Assembly (NCBI GenBank): GCA_038215095.1
Contig: JBBQRG010000005.1
Span: 1-64,000 of the forward strand
Source of the DNA: DATACN01 sp038215095
GTDB taxonomy: Bacteria > Actinomycetota > Thermoleophilia > Solirubrobacterales > Thermoleophilaceae
DNA length: 64,000 bases
Direction: 5' to 3'
The notes below the pieces were generated by a model. It saw only the letters and a list, made by a program, of their open reading frames with translations. It had not been told where the DNA came from and searched no databases. This document shows positions 1-8,053 of the stretch, in pieces; the stretch's first letter is position 1; each line of letters starts with the position of its first letter. A program made the position numbers and the translations under genes.

Positions 1-218
1 ACTACCCGGTGAGCGCCGTACTCGACGGCGTCGGCCTGAACATCACCGTGCTGAGCTACCGCGACCACATCGACTTCGGGATCGTGGCCGACCGCGGGCA
101 GGTGGACGACACCTGGTCGATGGTGGAGGGCGCCCAGCGCGAGCTGCACGAGCTGGACGAGCTGGTCTGCTCAGGCGGGTCGTCGCGCGCGAAAGCGGAC
201 GGCGTCAGCGCCGGCTGA
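1..218 (+). CDS. WS/DGAT-family acyltransferase, C-terminal fragment
   Basis: The 3' end of a gene that begins before the window; the first full codon is at position 3 and the stop is TGA at 216-218. The visible residues (GVGLNITVLSYRDHIDFGI, then a D-R pair and a leucine-rich end) match the C-terminal domain (DUF1298) of wax ester synthase/diacylglycerol acyltransferases, which transfer fatty acyl groups from acyl-CoA to long-chain alcohols or diacylglycerol at the membrane. The HHxxxDG active-site motif would lie upstream and cannot be seen. Its last 48 bases overlap the end of the convergent methyltransferase gene. The family call is good; the substrate is unknown. Confidence 0.75.
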   Translation, partial: YPVSAVLDGVGLNITVLSYRDHIDFGIVADRGQVDDTWSMVEGAQRELHELDELVCSGGSSRAKADGVSAG

Positions 219-737
219 CACCGCCACGTCGGCGAAGCCCGCCTTCTCCAGCCTCGACGGCAGCCCGCGCGGATCGATCACGACCTTGGTGTCGCCGACG
301 TGCAGGAGCGCGAAGCCAAGGCCGCGTCCGGTGCTGTCGGTGCCGGCAAAAACCCCGCCGCGGCGCAGCACGCGGTGGACCTCGCCGAACAGACGGTCCT
401 GCGCCTCGGGGCTGGGCACGTGGTGGAGCATGGTGAAGCAGGCCGCGCCGCTGAAGGCGCCGTCGGCGAAGGGCATGGCGGTGCCGTCGCCCTCCACGAT
501 CTCTGCCTTCCCCTCGAAGCGCTCGCGCAGCGGGGCGGCAAGGACGGGGTCGAGCTCGAGCGCCGTCAGCCGCCCCGGGCGGGCCGACAGCACCTCGGTG
601 GCCGGCCCGAAGCCGGGCCCGACCTCGAGCACGTCCTCGCCAAGCTCGACGTCGTCGAGCGCGGCGGGCACCAGGTCCTCCCTGACGTGGCGCTTCCACG
701 CCTCCCTGCTGCAATACCAGTGGTGCAGCCGGTTCAC
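171..737 (-). CDS. class I SAM-dependent methyltransferase
   Basis: A 188-residue protein with the class I methyltransferase order of motifs. VLEVGPGFGPAT (about residues 36-47) is the SAM-binding loop, ALELDP is the acidic end of strand 2, EGDGTAMPF is motif II, and FTMLHHVP plus VLRRGGVF complete the fold. It resembles small UbiE/phospholipid-type methyltransferases, but nothing identifies the acceptor. I chose the GTG at 737 because the protein then begins VNRLHHWYC, a few bases from the divergent MetE-like gene; no ATG lies nearby. The 3' end overlaps the preceding acyltransferase gene tail to tail by 48 bases. Confidence 0.82.
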   Translation of the reverse strand: MNRLHHWYCSREAWKRHVREDLVPAALDDVELGEDVLEVGPGFGPATEVLSARPGRLTALELDPVLAAPLRERFEGKAEIVEGDGTAMPFADGAFSGAACFTMLHHVPSPEAQDRLFGEVHRVLRRGGVFAGTDSTGRGLGFALLHVGDTKVVIDPRGLPSRLEKAGFADVAVSAGADAVRFRARRPA

Positions 738-746
738 GAGAAGAGC

Positions 747-1835
747 GTGACACAGCTCGCGCGGGCGGACCACGTGGGCAGCCTGCTTCGCCCAGCGGAC
801 CTGCTCGACGCCCGCGGCGGCGGCGAGAACCTGAAGGCGGCCGAGGACGCGGCCATCCGCGAGGTCGTCCGGCGGCAGGAACGGGCCGGCCTCCCGGTCG
901 TGACCGACGGCGAATTCCGGCGCGAGTCCTTCCAGTCGGAGCTGACGGCGGCCGTGGACGGCTTCGAGGGCGTCTCGATCGACGCCTGGCTGTGGGGGGA
1001 CTGGCACTCCGAAGAGCTGGGCGACAAGCGCGTGGAGCGGCCGGCGCAGATGGCAGTGACCCGCCCGCTGCAGCAGCGCCGCTCGCTGGCGGCCGAGGAG
1101 TTCACCTTCCTGCGCGCGATCACCGACCGCGTGGCGAAGGTCACCCTGCCGAGCCCGAGCCTGTTCGCGAACCTCTGGGATCCCGAGCGCTCCCGCGAGG
1201 CCTACCCGAGCTTCGACGACTTCATGGAGGCGGTCAGCGGCATCCTGGTCAGCGAGGTACGCGAGCTCGAGCGGCTGGGCTGCCGCTACGTGCAGCTGGA
1301 CGCGCCGCACTACCCGCTGCTGGTGGACCCCGCCTGGCGCGCCTTCTACGAGGCGCGCGGCTGGAGCGCCGAGAGCTGGATCGCCTACGGGCTGGAGCTC
1401 GACAACGCCGTGATCGACGCGGCGCCAGGCGTGACGTTCGGCTTCCACCTCTGCCGCGGCAACCAGGACTCGCGCTGGCTCGTGTCCGGCGGATACGACG
1501 AGATCGCCGCGCCGGTGTTCCAGGGCGTGCACGCGGAGCGCCTGCTGCTCGAGTACGACGACGATCGCTCGGGCGGCTTCGACCCGTTGCGCCAGGTTCC
1601 CGACAACAAGCTCGTGGTGCTCGGCCTGGTCACCACCAAGAGCGCTCGCCTCGAGGACGGCGCGGAGCTCGAGCGCCGCATCCGCGAGGCGGCGCAGCGC
1701 ACCGGCCTGGACCGGCTCGCGCTCGGCACCCAGTGCGGCTTCTCGACCTCCATCGTGGGCAACGCGCTCGGCGAGGAGGACCAGTTCGCGAAGCTCGAGC
1801 TGATCGCGCACACCGCCGAGCGCGTGTGGGGTTGA
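747..1835 (+). CDS. cobalamin-independent methionine synthase-like protein (MetE C-terminal domain)
   Basis: A 362-residue single-domain relative of the MetE catalytic barrel, which transfers methyl groups to thiols such as homocysteine using a zinc-bound thiolate. The zinc ligands are in family order: H234 and C236 (FHLCRGN), E269 (LLLEYDD) and C330 (TQCGFST). The N-terminus has the HVGSLLRP motif of stand-alone MetE-like proteins. It lacks the N-terminal half of full MetE, so the methyl donor and acceptor may differ from methyltetrahydrofolate and homocysteine. The start is GTG 747, only 9 bases from the divergent methyltransferase; GTG 720 or 723 are longer alternatives that would overlap it. 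Confidence 0.85.
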   Translation: MTQLARADHVGSLLRPADLLDARGGGENLKAAEDAAIREVVRRQERAGLPVVTDGEFRRESFQSELTAAVDGFEGVSIDAWLWGDWHSEELGDKRVERPAQMAVTRPLQQRRSLAAEEFTFLRAITDRVAKVTLPSPSLFANLWDPERSREAYPSFDDFMEAVSGILVSEVRELERLGCRYVQLDAPHYPLLVDPAWRAFYEARGWSAESWIAYGLELDNAVIDAAPGVTFGFHLCRGNQDSRWLVSGGYDEIAAPVFQGVHAERLLLEYDDDRSGGFDPLRQVPDNKLVVLGLVTTKSARLEDGAELERRIREAAQRTGLDRLALGTQCGFSTSIVGNALGEEDQFAKLELIAHTAERVWG

Positions 1836-1864
1836 GCGGGTAGTGCGCGGGTACGCGCAGCCCC

Positions 1865-3046
1865 GTGAAGGCACTCACATGGCACGGAAAGCGCGACGTA
1901 AGGGTCGACGACGTACCGGACCCGAAGATCGAGAAGCCCACCGACGCGATCGTCCGCATCACGACGACGGCGATCTGCGGCTCGGACCTGCACCTGTACG
2001 AGGTGATGGGGCCGTTCATGGCCGAGGGCGACGTGCTCGGGCACGAGCCGATGGGCATCGTCGAGGAGGTGGGCAGCGAGGTCACGGAGATCGCTCCCGG
2101 CGACCGCGTGGTGATCCCGTTCCAGATGTCGTGCGGCCACTGCTACATGTGCGACCAGGGCCTGCAGACGCAGTGCGAGACCACCCAGGTGCGCGAGCAG
2201 GGCATGGGCGCGGCGCTGTTCGGCTACACGAAGCTCTACGGCCAGGTGCCCGGCGGGCAGGCCGAGTTCCTGCGGGTGCCCCAGGCGCAGTACACCCACA
2301 TCAAGGTGCCCGAGGGGCCGCCGGACGAGCGCTTCGTGTACCTCTCCGACGTGCTCCCCACGGCCTGGCAGTCGGTGGAGTACGCCGGCATCCCCGACGG
2401 CGGCACGGTCTGCGTGATGGGGCTCGGGCCGATCGGCGACATGGCCACGCGCGTGGCGCTGCACCGCGGCCACCGCGTGATCTCCGTGGACCTGGTGCCA
2501 GAGCGGCTTGCGCGCGCGGCCAAGCGCGGCGCCGAGGTGCTCGACTACACCCAGTACAACGGCGACCTGGGCGACAAGATCAGGGACATGACCGACGGCC
2601 GCGGGCCGGACTCCGTGATCGAGTCAGTGGGCATGGAAGCTCACGGCGCGCCGGTGGCGAAGATGGCCCACCAGCTCGTGGGGCTGCTGCCCGACGCGAT
2701 CGGCGAAAAGGTGATGGAGAAGGCCGGCGTCGACCGCATGGCCGCCTTCTACGCCGCGATCGACATCGTGCGCCGCGGCGGGACGATCTCCCTGATCGGC
2801 GTCTACGGCGGCCAGGCGGACCCGCTGCCGATGCTCACCCTGTTCGACAAGCAGGTCCAGCTGCGCATGGGCCAGGCCAACGTCAAGAACTGGGTCGACG
2901 ACATCCTGCCCCTGCTCACCGACGACGACCCGCTCGGCGTCGAGGAGTTCGCCACCCACCGGCTGCCGCTCGAGCAGGGCCCGCACGGGTACGAGATCTT
3001 CCAGAAGAAGGAAGACGGGGCGATCAAGGTCCTGCTTCAGCCGTAG
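1865..3046 (+). CDS. zinc-dependent alcohol/formaldehyde dehydrogenase family protein
   Basis: A 393-residue medium-chain dehydrogenase/reductase. The catalytic zinc region includes C38 (AICGSDLH) and H60-E61 (GHEP). Four cysteines of the structural zinc lobe are at C90, C93, C96 and C104. The Rossmann motif is VMGLGPIG. The long insert and length resemble the glutathione-independent formaldehyde dehydrogenase-like branch, which oxidises small alcohols or aldehydes with NAD; the true substrate is not evident. The start is GTG 1865. The TAG stop at 3044-3046 also begins the putative -10 hexamer of the next gene, 10 bases downstream. Confidence 0.88.
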   Translation: MKALTWHGKRDVRVDDVPDPKIEKPTDAIVRITTTAICGSDLHLYEVMGPFMAEGDVLGHEPMGIVEEVGSEVTEIAPGDRVVIPFQMSCGHCYMCDQGLQTQCETTQVREQGMGAALFGYTKLYGQVPGGQAEFLRVPQAQYTHIKVPEGPPDERFVYLSDVLPTAWQSVEYAGIPDGGTVCVMGLGPIGDMATRVALHRGHRVISVDLVPERLARAAKRGAEVLDYTQYNGDLGDKIRDMTDGRGPDSVIESVGMEAHGAPVAKMAHQLVGLLPDAIGEKVMEKAGVDRMAAFYAAIDIVRRGGTISLIGVYGGQADPLPMLTLFDKQVQLRMGQANVKNWVDDILPLLTDDDPLGVEEFATHRLPLEQGPHGYEIFQKKEDGAIKVLLQP

Positions 3047-3049
3047 AAT
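3044..3049 (+). promoter_or_regulatory. -10 hexamer overlapping a stop codon
   Basis: TAGAAT matches the actinobacterial TAnnnT -10 pattern at five of six TATAAT positions and lies 7 bases before the GTG start at 3057. Its first three bases are the stop codon of the dehydrogenase. No Shine-Dalgarno precedes the GTG, so transcription probably starts at or next to the start codon and gives a leaderless mRNA. Confidence 0.5.
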
Positions 3050-3056
3050 CCGGCGG

Positions 3057-3464
3057 GTGGAACCACCCGTCCGACAGGCCTACGAGCTCTACAGCCAGGG
3101 CGACATTCCCGGCCTGCTGGCCCTGTTTCACCCCGACATCGAGGTCTACGTGGCGCCGCCCAACTTCGAGAGCGGCACCTACCGCGGGCACGACGAGTAC
3201 CTCGCGCTCGTGCAGCGCTGGGGCGAGAACTGGGACGAGATGCGGATCGAGCCGCGGGTGATCGAGATGAAGGGCGACTGGGCGCTGGCGTCCGTGGAGT
3301 ACGTCGGGCGCGGCAAGGGCTCGACCGTCGAGGTGACCCAGGCCTCCTGGGAGCTGTCGCTCTGGCAGAAGGGCCAGTGCACGGCGTACCCGTACCGCGT
3401 CTACTGGGACCGCGACGAGGGGCTTCAGGCGTTCGACGAAGCCAGCGCCTCGGCGACCGCGTAG
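3057..3464 (+). CDS. SnoaL-like / NTF2-like domain protein
   Basis: A 135-residue single-domain protein of the NTF2-like superfamily, in which a cone-shaped fold serves as a small isomerase, cyclase or ligand-binding pocket. The YELYSQGDIPGLLALFHPDI segment is the typical N-terminal helix-strand of SnoaL-like proteins, and an alternating beta-rich C-terminal half follows. Catalytic residues cannot be assigned. The GTG start is preceded by a TAGAAT -10 at a leaderless spacing. The last 40 bases overlap the convergent M28 peptidase gene. Confidence 0.72.
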   Translation: MEPPVRQAYELYSQGDIPGLLALFHPDIEVYVAPPNFESGTYRGHDEYLALVQRWGENWDEMRIEPRVIEMKGDWALASVEYVGRGKGSTVEVTQASWELSLWQKGQCTAYPYRVYWDRDEGLQAFDEASASATA

Positions 3465-4609
3465 CTCAGGCGCGTCGCGTCCGCCACAGCGCCGTACTCG
3501 ACGTTCTCGGGCGTATCCGTGGGCTTGTGGTAGTTCGACGGCACGAGGTACTCGTTCACCGAGCCGATCGACGCCCCGCGGTAGCCGTGGCGCAGCGGGA
3601 TCAGGCCGTCGGTGGCGAACGTGAGGCGCAGACCGCGGCGCAGGTGCACACCGGCCCTGTCGGCGGCGGCCTGGGCGAGGCCCTTGCCGGCGTCGGTGTA
3701 GTCGCGCATGCGCAGGAAGCCCTCGCCCTCGATCAGCACCAGCTCGGGCGAGCCCACGGTCTCGAGGCAGAGGAAGTAGGTGCTCTCGCGCGGGAGCGAG
3801 CCGAAGTGGCGCGCCGCGAAGGCCAGCATGCCCTCCTGGTTGGCCTCCTCGGCGCCGGTCGACACCAGCAGCAGCCGCAGGCCCTGGATCGGCCGCTCGC
3901 GGACCAGCCTCGCCAGCTCCACAAGAGCGGCAACCGCGGTCAGGTTGTCGTTCGCGCCGGGCACGACGTCGTTGCGGGCCATGTCGCGCATCACCGCCGC
4001 GGTGCCGGCGGCCACGACCGTGCCCGCGGCAAGGGCTCGGCGCCGGCCGGCCAGCGCGCCCGCCGCGACCAGCGCGGGCCCGCCCACCACGAGCCCCATC
4101 AGCGGCGGCCAGCGGTCGATCGTGTTCACCCACCAGCCGAAGTGCTCCACCGCGATGCGCGGCACCCGCTCGTCGAACAGGAAGCTCGAGCGCGCCGCGT
4201 CGTGGTGGGCCATCACCACGAGGGTCCGCTCGGCGTTTCGGTCTCCGGCCTCCGCGACCACGTTGTGGCAGATGCCCTGCGGCAGCGCGCGCCGGAACGG
4301 GCGCCGGGCGCCGCCGCTCAGGTCCTCCCACATCGATCCCGCCGAGAGCGCGCCCACGAGCGCTCCGAGCAGCCTGTGGCCGCGCAGCGCGGCCACCCCG
4401 CCGCCGGCCGCTGCCAGCGCGAGCAGGCCCAGCGGGGTGTGGAACGTGCCGTGCACCTCTTCGGGCTCCACTCGCGCGACGCAGCCGTGGCCCGCGAGCT
4501 CCGCCGCGATCCACTGGGCCGCGTCGTGCTCGCCCTCAGAGCAGGGCGCGCGGTCGAGCCGGGCGAGGTGGTCGATAGTCGCCCGCAGCGAGGTGGTGTC
4601 GACGGTCAC
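3425..4609 (-). CDS. M28-family zinc aminopeptidase-like membrane protein
   Basis: About 394 residues with the M28 co-catalytic zinc ligands in order: H and D in AHHDAA (about 135-137), D in GANDN (about 221), the EE pair of TGAEEANQEG (about 254-255), an acidic residue in CLETVG, and H in NYHKPTDTPEN (about 361). Hydrophobic stretches near residues 60-90 and 170-210 suggest membrane segments inserted between the zinc ligands, so it may act at the membrane. I prefer the GTG at 4609 because a TAGGGT hexamer sits exactly 7 bases upstream; a longer GTG start at 4627 would place that hexamer inside the gene. Confidence 0.8.
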   Translation of the reverse strand: MTVDTTSLRATIDHLARLDRAPCSEGEHDAAQWIAAELAGHGCVARVEPEEVHGTFHTPLGLLALAAAGGGVAALRGHRLLGALVGALSAGSMWEDLSGGARRPFRRALPQGICHNVVAEAGDRNAERTLVVMAHHDAARSSFLFDERVPRIAVEHFGWWVNTIDRWPPLMGLVVGGPALVAAGALAGRRRALAAGTVVAAGTAAVMRDMARNDVVPGANDNLTAVAALVELARLVRERPIQGLRLLLVSTGAEEANQEGMLAFAARHFGSLPRESTYFLCLETVGSPELVLIEGEGFLRMRDYTDAGKGLAQAAADRAGVHLRRGLRLTFATDGLIPLRHGYRGASIGSVNEYLVPSNYHKPTDTPENVEYGAVADATRLSYAVAEALASSNA

Positions 4610-4637
4610 GGCGGGAACCCTAGGCACTCGGCCAAAC

Positions 4638-4674
4638 CTGACGCTTACGTAAGGATGCGATATAGTATTGGGCC
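4638..4674 (+). promoter_or_regulatory. promoter and operator of the MFS-MerR operon
   Basis: A -35-like CTGACG (4638-4643) and a -10 TATAGT (4661-4666) are 17 bases apart. The spacer starts with the perfect 10-bp palindrome CTTACGTAAG (4644-4653). The -10 ends 8 bases before the GTG at 4675, so the transcript is probably leaderless. A dyad inside the spacer is where MerR-family proteins bind, and the second gene of the operon encodes one, so autoregulation by that MerR is the natural inference. Note that most MerR promoters use a longer 19-20 bp spacer; 17 bp would fit repression as well as activation. Confidence 0.6.
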
Positions 4675-6108
4675 GTGAAGGTTCGCGGCGACTACAAGTG
4701 GTGGGCCCTCAGCTGCACCAGCATGGGGATGCTGCTCGCCACCATCAACTCGGGCACCCTGATCATCGCCCTGCCCGAGCTCGAGCGCGCCCTGCACACC
4801 AGCGTGCTCGGCCTCGTGTGGGTGATCCTCGCCTACATGATCGCCTCGACCGTGCTGGTGCTCACCGCCGGCCGGCTGTCCGACCTGTTCGGGCGAAAGA
4901 AGGCCTACGTCGGCGGCTTCCTCGTCTTCTCCGCCGCCTCACTGGGCGCCGGCTTCGCCACCAACGGCACCGAGCTGATCCTGTGGCGCATCGTCCAGGG
5001 CATGGGCGGCGCGTTCCTGTTCGCCAACGCGGCCGCGCTCGTGACCGACGCGTTCCCGCGCGAGCAGTTGGGCCTCGCCATGGGCACCAACACCATGGTC
5101 GCCGCCGTCGGGCTCGTGCTCGGTCCCGTGCTGGGCGGCGCGCTCGTGTCGATCGAGTGGCAGTGGGTCTTCTGGTTCAACGTGCCGCTCGGACTGGCCG
5201 GCGCGATCTGGGGCGGGCTCGTCCTGCGCGAGCTCTCGACCCGCGACGAGACGCGCGGGCTCGACCTCTGGGGCACGCTGGCCTTCGTGGTGGGCCTGAC
5301 CGGCCTGGTGCTGGGCGTGTCCAAGGGCGGGCTGTCCGGCTGGAGCGACCCCGTGGTGATCGGCGGCCTGGCCGCCGCCGCGGTGCTGCTGCCCACCTTC
5401 GTCGCGATCGAGCGCCACGGCCGCGCGCCCATGCTCGACCTGACCATCTTCGAGAACCGCCTGTTCGCGACCGCGACCGCGGCGGCCTTCATCAATGGGC
5501 TCTCGCGCTTCGCGCTGATGTTCGTCTTCGTCTTCTACTTCCAGGGCGTCAAGGGCGACGACCCGATCGAGGCCGGTATCAAGCTCATCCCGCTGGCGCT
5601 CGGCATGCTGGTGTCGTCTCCGCTGGCCGGCTCCTTCGCCGACAGGCACGGCTCCCGTGGCCTGGCCGCGCTCGGCATGCTGGTGTCCGCCGCCGGCCTG
5701 GCGCTGATGACCACCCTCGGCGTGGACAGCCCCTACTGGCAGAGCTCGCTGTGGCTCCTGATCGTGGGCGTGGGCTCGGGCATGTTCAACTCGCCGAACA
5801 CCTCGGCGATGATGGGCGCGGTGCCCGTGCACAGGCGCGGCATCGCCGCGGGCGCTCGTACCATGCTGCAGAACACGGGCGCAGTCCTGTCGATCGCGTT
5901 CGTGCTGGCCATCGTGACCGCCGCCGTGCCCAAGGACGTGCTGCTCCAGATTTTCTCCGGCCTCGCCTCCGGCCTCTCCGACGCCAAGCTGCAGCCCTTC
6001 ATCCACAACATGCACACCGCGCTCTGGGTGCTCGCGCTGACCTCGCTGGCAGGAGCCGGCGTGTCGCTCATGCGCCCGGTGCACCGGCGCGAGCTGGTGA
6101 CGGCCTGA
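4675..6108 (+). CDS. MFS drug exporter, DHA2 (EmrB/QacA-like) type
   Basis: A 477-residue polytopic membrane protein, the usual length for 14-helix DHA2 proton antiporters that expel drugs or other amphiphiles. The loop motif GRLSDLFGRKKAYV (about 65-78) is MFS motif A, LILWRIVQGMGGAFLF is motif B, and GLVLGPVLGGALV is antiporter motif C. The stop overlaps the ATG of the MerR gene (ATGA), so the pump and its probable regulator are translationally coupled. The GTG start follows a strong TATAGT -10. The substrate is unknown. Confidence 0.88.
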   Translation: MKVRGDYKWWALSCTSMGMLLATINSGTLIIALPELERALHTSVLGLVWVILAYMIASTVLVLTAGRLSDLFGRKKAYVGGFLVFSAASLGAGFATNGTELILWRIVQGMGGAFLFANAAALVTDAFPREQLGLAMGTNTMVAAVGLVLGPVLGGALVSIEWQWVFWFNVPLGLAGAIWGGLVLRELSTRDETRGLDLWGTLAFVVGLTGLVLGVSKGGLSGWSDPVVIGGLAAAAVLLPTFVAIERHGRAPMLDLTIFENRLFATATAAAFINGLSRFALMFVFVFYFQGVKGDDPIEAGIKLIPLALGMLVSSPLAGSFADRHGSRGLAALGMLVSAAGLALMTTLGVDSPYWQSSLWLLIVGVGSGMFNSPNTSAMMGAVPVHRRGIAAGARTMLQNTGAVLSIAFVLAIVTAAVPKDVLLQIFSGLASGLSDAKLQPFIHNMHTALWVLALTSLAGAGVSLMRPVHRRELVTA

Positions 6109-6563
6109 TGGCCAACGTGCTGCGCATAGGCGAGGTGGCAGAGCTCACGGGCACCACGGCGCGGACGATCCGCTACTACGAGGAGATCGGGCTGCTGCCG
6201 CCGGCGGAGGGCCGCCAGCCCGGTTCGCACCGCCTCTACGAGGAGGGCGACGTGGAGCGCCTGCGCGACGTGCTGCGCCTCAAGGACCTGCTGGGCCTCA
6301 CCCTCGACGAGCTTCGCGACCTGGTCGAGGCCGAGAGCGCCCGGGCCGCGCTGCGGCGCGAATGGCGCGAGGGCGTCGAGAGTCCCGAGCGCAAGCGCGA
6401 GATCCTGACCCAGGCCGTGGAGCACATCGACCGCCAGCTCGACCTGATCAGGAGCCGGCGCGACGAGATCGCCCGGCTGGAGGCGGAGCTGACCGCCCGG
6501 CGCCGCCGCCTGCGCACGCGGATGCGGGAGCTCGACAGCGAGCCGGCGAAGGCCTCCGCCTGA
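6108..6563 (+). CDS. MerR-family transcriptional regulator
   Basis: A 151-residue MerR protein. The N-terminal winged helix has the family hallmark RIGEVAELTGTTARTIRYYEEIGLL (about 6-30), then the RLYEEGDVERL wing and a long C-terminal helix, probably a dimerisation coiled coil, running to the end. There are no cysteines for metal sensing and no separate effector domain, so it fits a drug- or stress-responsive type. It is fused by ATGA overlaps to the pump before it and the hydrolase after it. The CTTACGTAAG dyad in the operon promoter is its likely site. Confidence 0.88.
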   Translation: MANVLRIGEVAELTGTTARTIRYYEEIGLLPPAEGRQPGSHRLYEEGDVERLRDVLRLKDLLGLTLDELRDLVEAESARAALRREWREGVESPERKREILTQAVEHIDRQLDLIRSRRDEIARLEAELTARRRRLRTRMRELDSEPAKASA

Positions 6564-7231
6564 TGCGCCTGCGCTGGTTCGGCCAGTCGGCCTTCCTGCT
6601 GAGCGGCGACGCCGGCAGCGTGATGATCGACCCCTTCGACGGCGACCTCGCGCGCGAGCGCGGGACGCAGTGGGACTACCCGGACATCGAAGGCGTCGAG
6701 TCAGACCTGCTGCTGATCAGCCACGAGCACTTCGACCACAGCAACCAGGACGCGATCGGCGGCGACCCGCAGGTGATCCGCTCGACGGCCGGATCCTTCG
6801 AGACGCCGCTCGGCGACGTGCTGGCGATCGCCTCGGAGCACGACGCCTCGGCCGGCACCGAGCGCGGTCCCAACGCGATCTTCAGCTTCGAGCTCGACGG
6901 CATGCGCGTCTGTCACCTGGGGGACCTCGGTCAGTCCGCGCTGCGCGAGGAGCAGGTCGCCGCGATCGGCAAGCCCGACGTGCTGTTCGTTCCGGTGGGC
7001 GGCCACTTCACGATCGACGCCGAGTCGGCCGCCGAGGTGGTGCGCGTGCTGGATCCCGCGATCGTGGTGCCCATGCACTACGACACGCCGGCCGTCGGCC
7101 TGCCGCTGGCTCCCGTCGACGACTTCCTCGCCCTGACGGAGGGCCGCGAGGTGCGCCGCGAGGACGCGGCCGAGCTCGGGATCGAGGGCCCCGGCGAGGG
7201 CAAGATCGTGGTGGTGCCGGCCGCCCCCTAG
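6563..7231 (+). CDS. MBL-fold metal-dependent hydrolase
   Basis: A 222-residue metallo-beta-lactamase fold protein. The metal-binding motif is SHEHFDHSN (HxHxDH, about 53-61), followed by SEHDAS, the strand-end HLGDLG and PMHYDTP near the C-terminus. Length and motifs resemble the UPF0173/UlaG-like branch, whose members are cytoplasmic hydrolases of varied or unknown substrate. It is the third gene of the MFS-MerR operon (ATGA overlap with merR), so it may modify or degrade the compound handled by the pump; this is inference from position. The TAG stop also starts a TAGGGT hexamer before the next gene. Confidence 0.82.
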   Translation: MRLRWFGQSAFLLSGDAGSVMIDPFDGDLARERGTQWDYPDIEGVESDLLLISHEHFDHSNQDAIGGDPQVIRSTAGSFETPLGDVLAIASEHDASAGTERGPNAIFSFELDGMRVCHLGDLGQSALREEQVAAIGKPDVLFVPVGGHFTIDAESAAEVVRVLDPAIVVPMHYDTPAVGLPLAPVDDFLALTEGREVRREDAAELGIEGPGEGKIVVVPAAP

Positions 7232-7244
7232 GGTTGCGGCCGGC

Positions 7245-8036
7245 TTGAGCTTCGACCAGGACACCGCGCTGGACGCCATCGGCGACGGCGCGTTCACAGG
7301 GGAGGTCGCCAAGGGTTGGTGGACCCCGCGCGGGCCGCTCGGCGGCTACGTGATGGCGATCGTGCTGCGCGGAATGACGCTCGCGGTCGACGACCCGTCG
7401 CGCGCGGTGCGCTCGTTCACCGTCCAGTTCCTGCGGCCGCCGGCGGCGGGTCCGGTAGTGGTGAAGCCGCGCCTTGAGCGCACCGGCCGCTCGCTGTCGA
7501 GCGTGACCGCGCGGCTCGAGCAGGACGGCAAGCTGATCGCACTGGCGCTTGCGGCCTTCTCGACCCCTTGGGAGAGCCCGCTGCTCGACGACGCGCCGAT
7601 TCCCGAGGTCGAGCCGCCCGACGACGGCCGGCCGGTGGTGCCAGAGGGCATGGCCCCGGAGTTCACCCAGCGCCTGACGATGCAGGGCCGCTTCGGCGAT
7701 CCGCCCTTCAGCGGCTCCGAGCGATCCGAGGTGGGCGGCTGGCTCGGCCTGGCCGAGGAGCGCGAGCTCGACGCGCCGAGCGTGGCGCTTCTCGCCGACG
7801 CCTGGTGGCCGGCGCCCTGGCCGCGCCTGACAGAGCTTCGACCCGCTCCGACCATCGAGCTGACGGTGCTGTTCCGCGCTCCGCTGCCGCGGCCCGACTC
7901 GCTGCTGCTGGCGCGCTTTACCACCAGGCTGGTGCGCGACGGCTTCTTCGAGGAGGACGGCGAGCTGTGGGCGGCCGACGGCACCCTGGTCGCCCAGTCG
8001 AGGCAGCTTGCGCTGCTGATGGCCCCGCTCGGGTAG
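7245..8036 (+). CDS. acyl-CoA thioesterase-like (TesB-type double hotdog) protein
   Basis: A 263-residue protein of the acyl-CoA thioesterase/TesB-like family, which hydrolyses acyl-CoA to free acid and CoA with two hotdog domains in one chain. The first half contains the GGYVMAIVLRGM helix typical of the hotdog central helix and SFTVQFLRPP; the second half begins about residue 130 and contains ELTVLFRAPLP. The catalytic residues of TesB are not clearly placed. The start is TTG 7245, with a TAGGGT hexamer (7229-7234, overlapping the previous stop) 10 bases upstream. Confidence 0.75.
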   Translation: MSFDQDTALDAIGDGAFTGEVAKGWWTPRGPLGGYVMAIVLRGMTLAVDDPSRAVRSFTVQFLRPPAAGPVVVKPRLERTGRSLSSVTARLEQDGKLIALALAAFSTPWESPLLDDAPIPEVEPPDDGRPVVPEGMAPEFTQRLTMQGRFGDPPFSGSERSEVGGWLGLAEERELDAPSVALLADAWWPAPWPRLTELRPAPTIELTVLFRAPLPRPDSLLLARFTTRLVRDGFFEEDGELWAADGTLVAQSRQLALLMAPLG

Positions 8037-8053
8037 GGTCGCGCGCGCCAAGC

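Noticed and set aside
4610..4627. GTG 4627 as start of the M28 peptidase
   Set aside because: The TAGGGT -10 sits between it and GTG 4609, at leaderless spacing for the latter.
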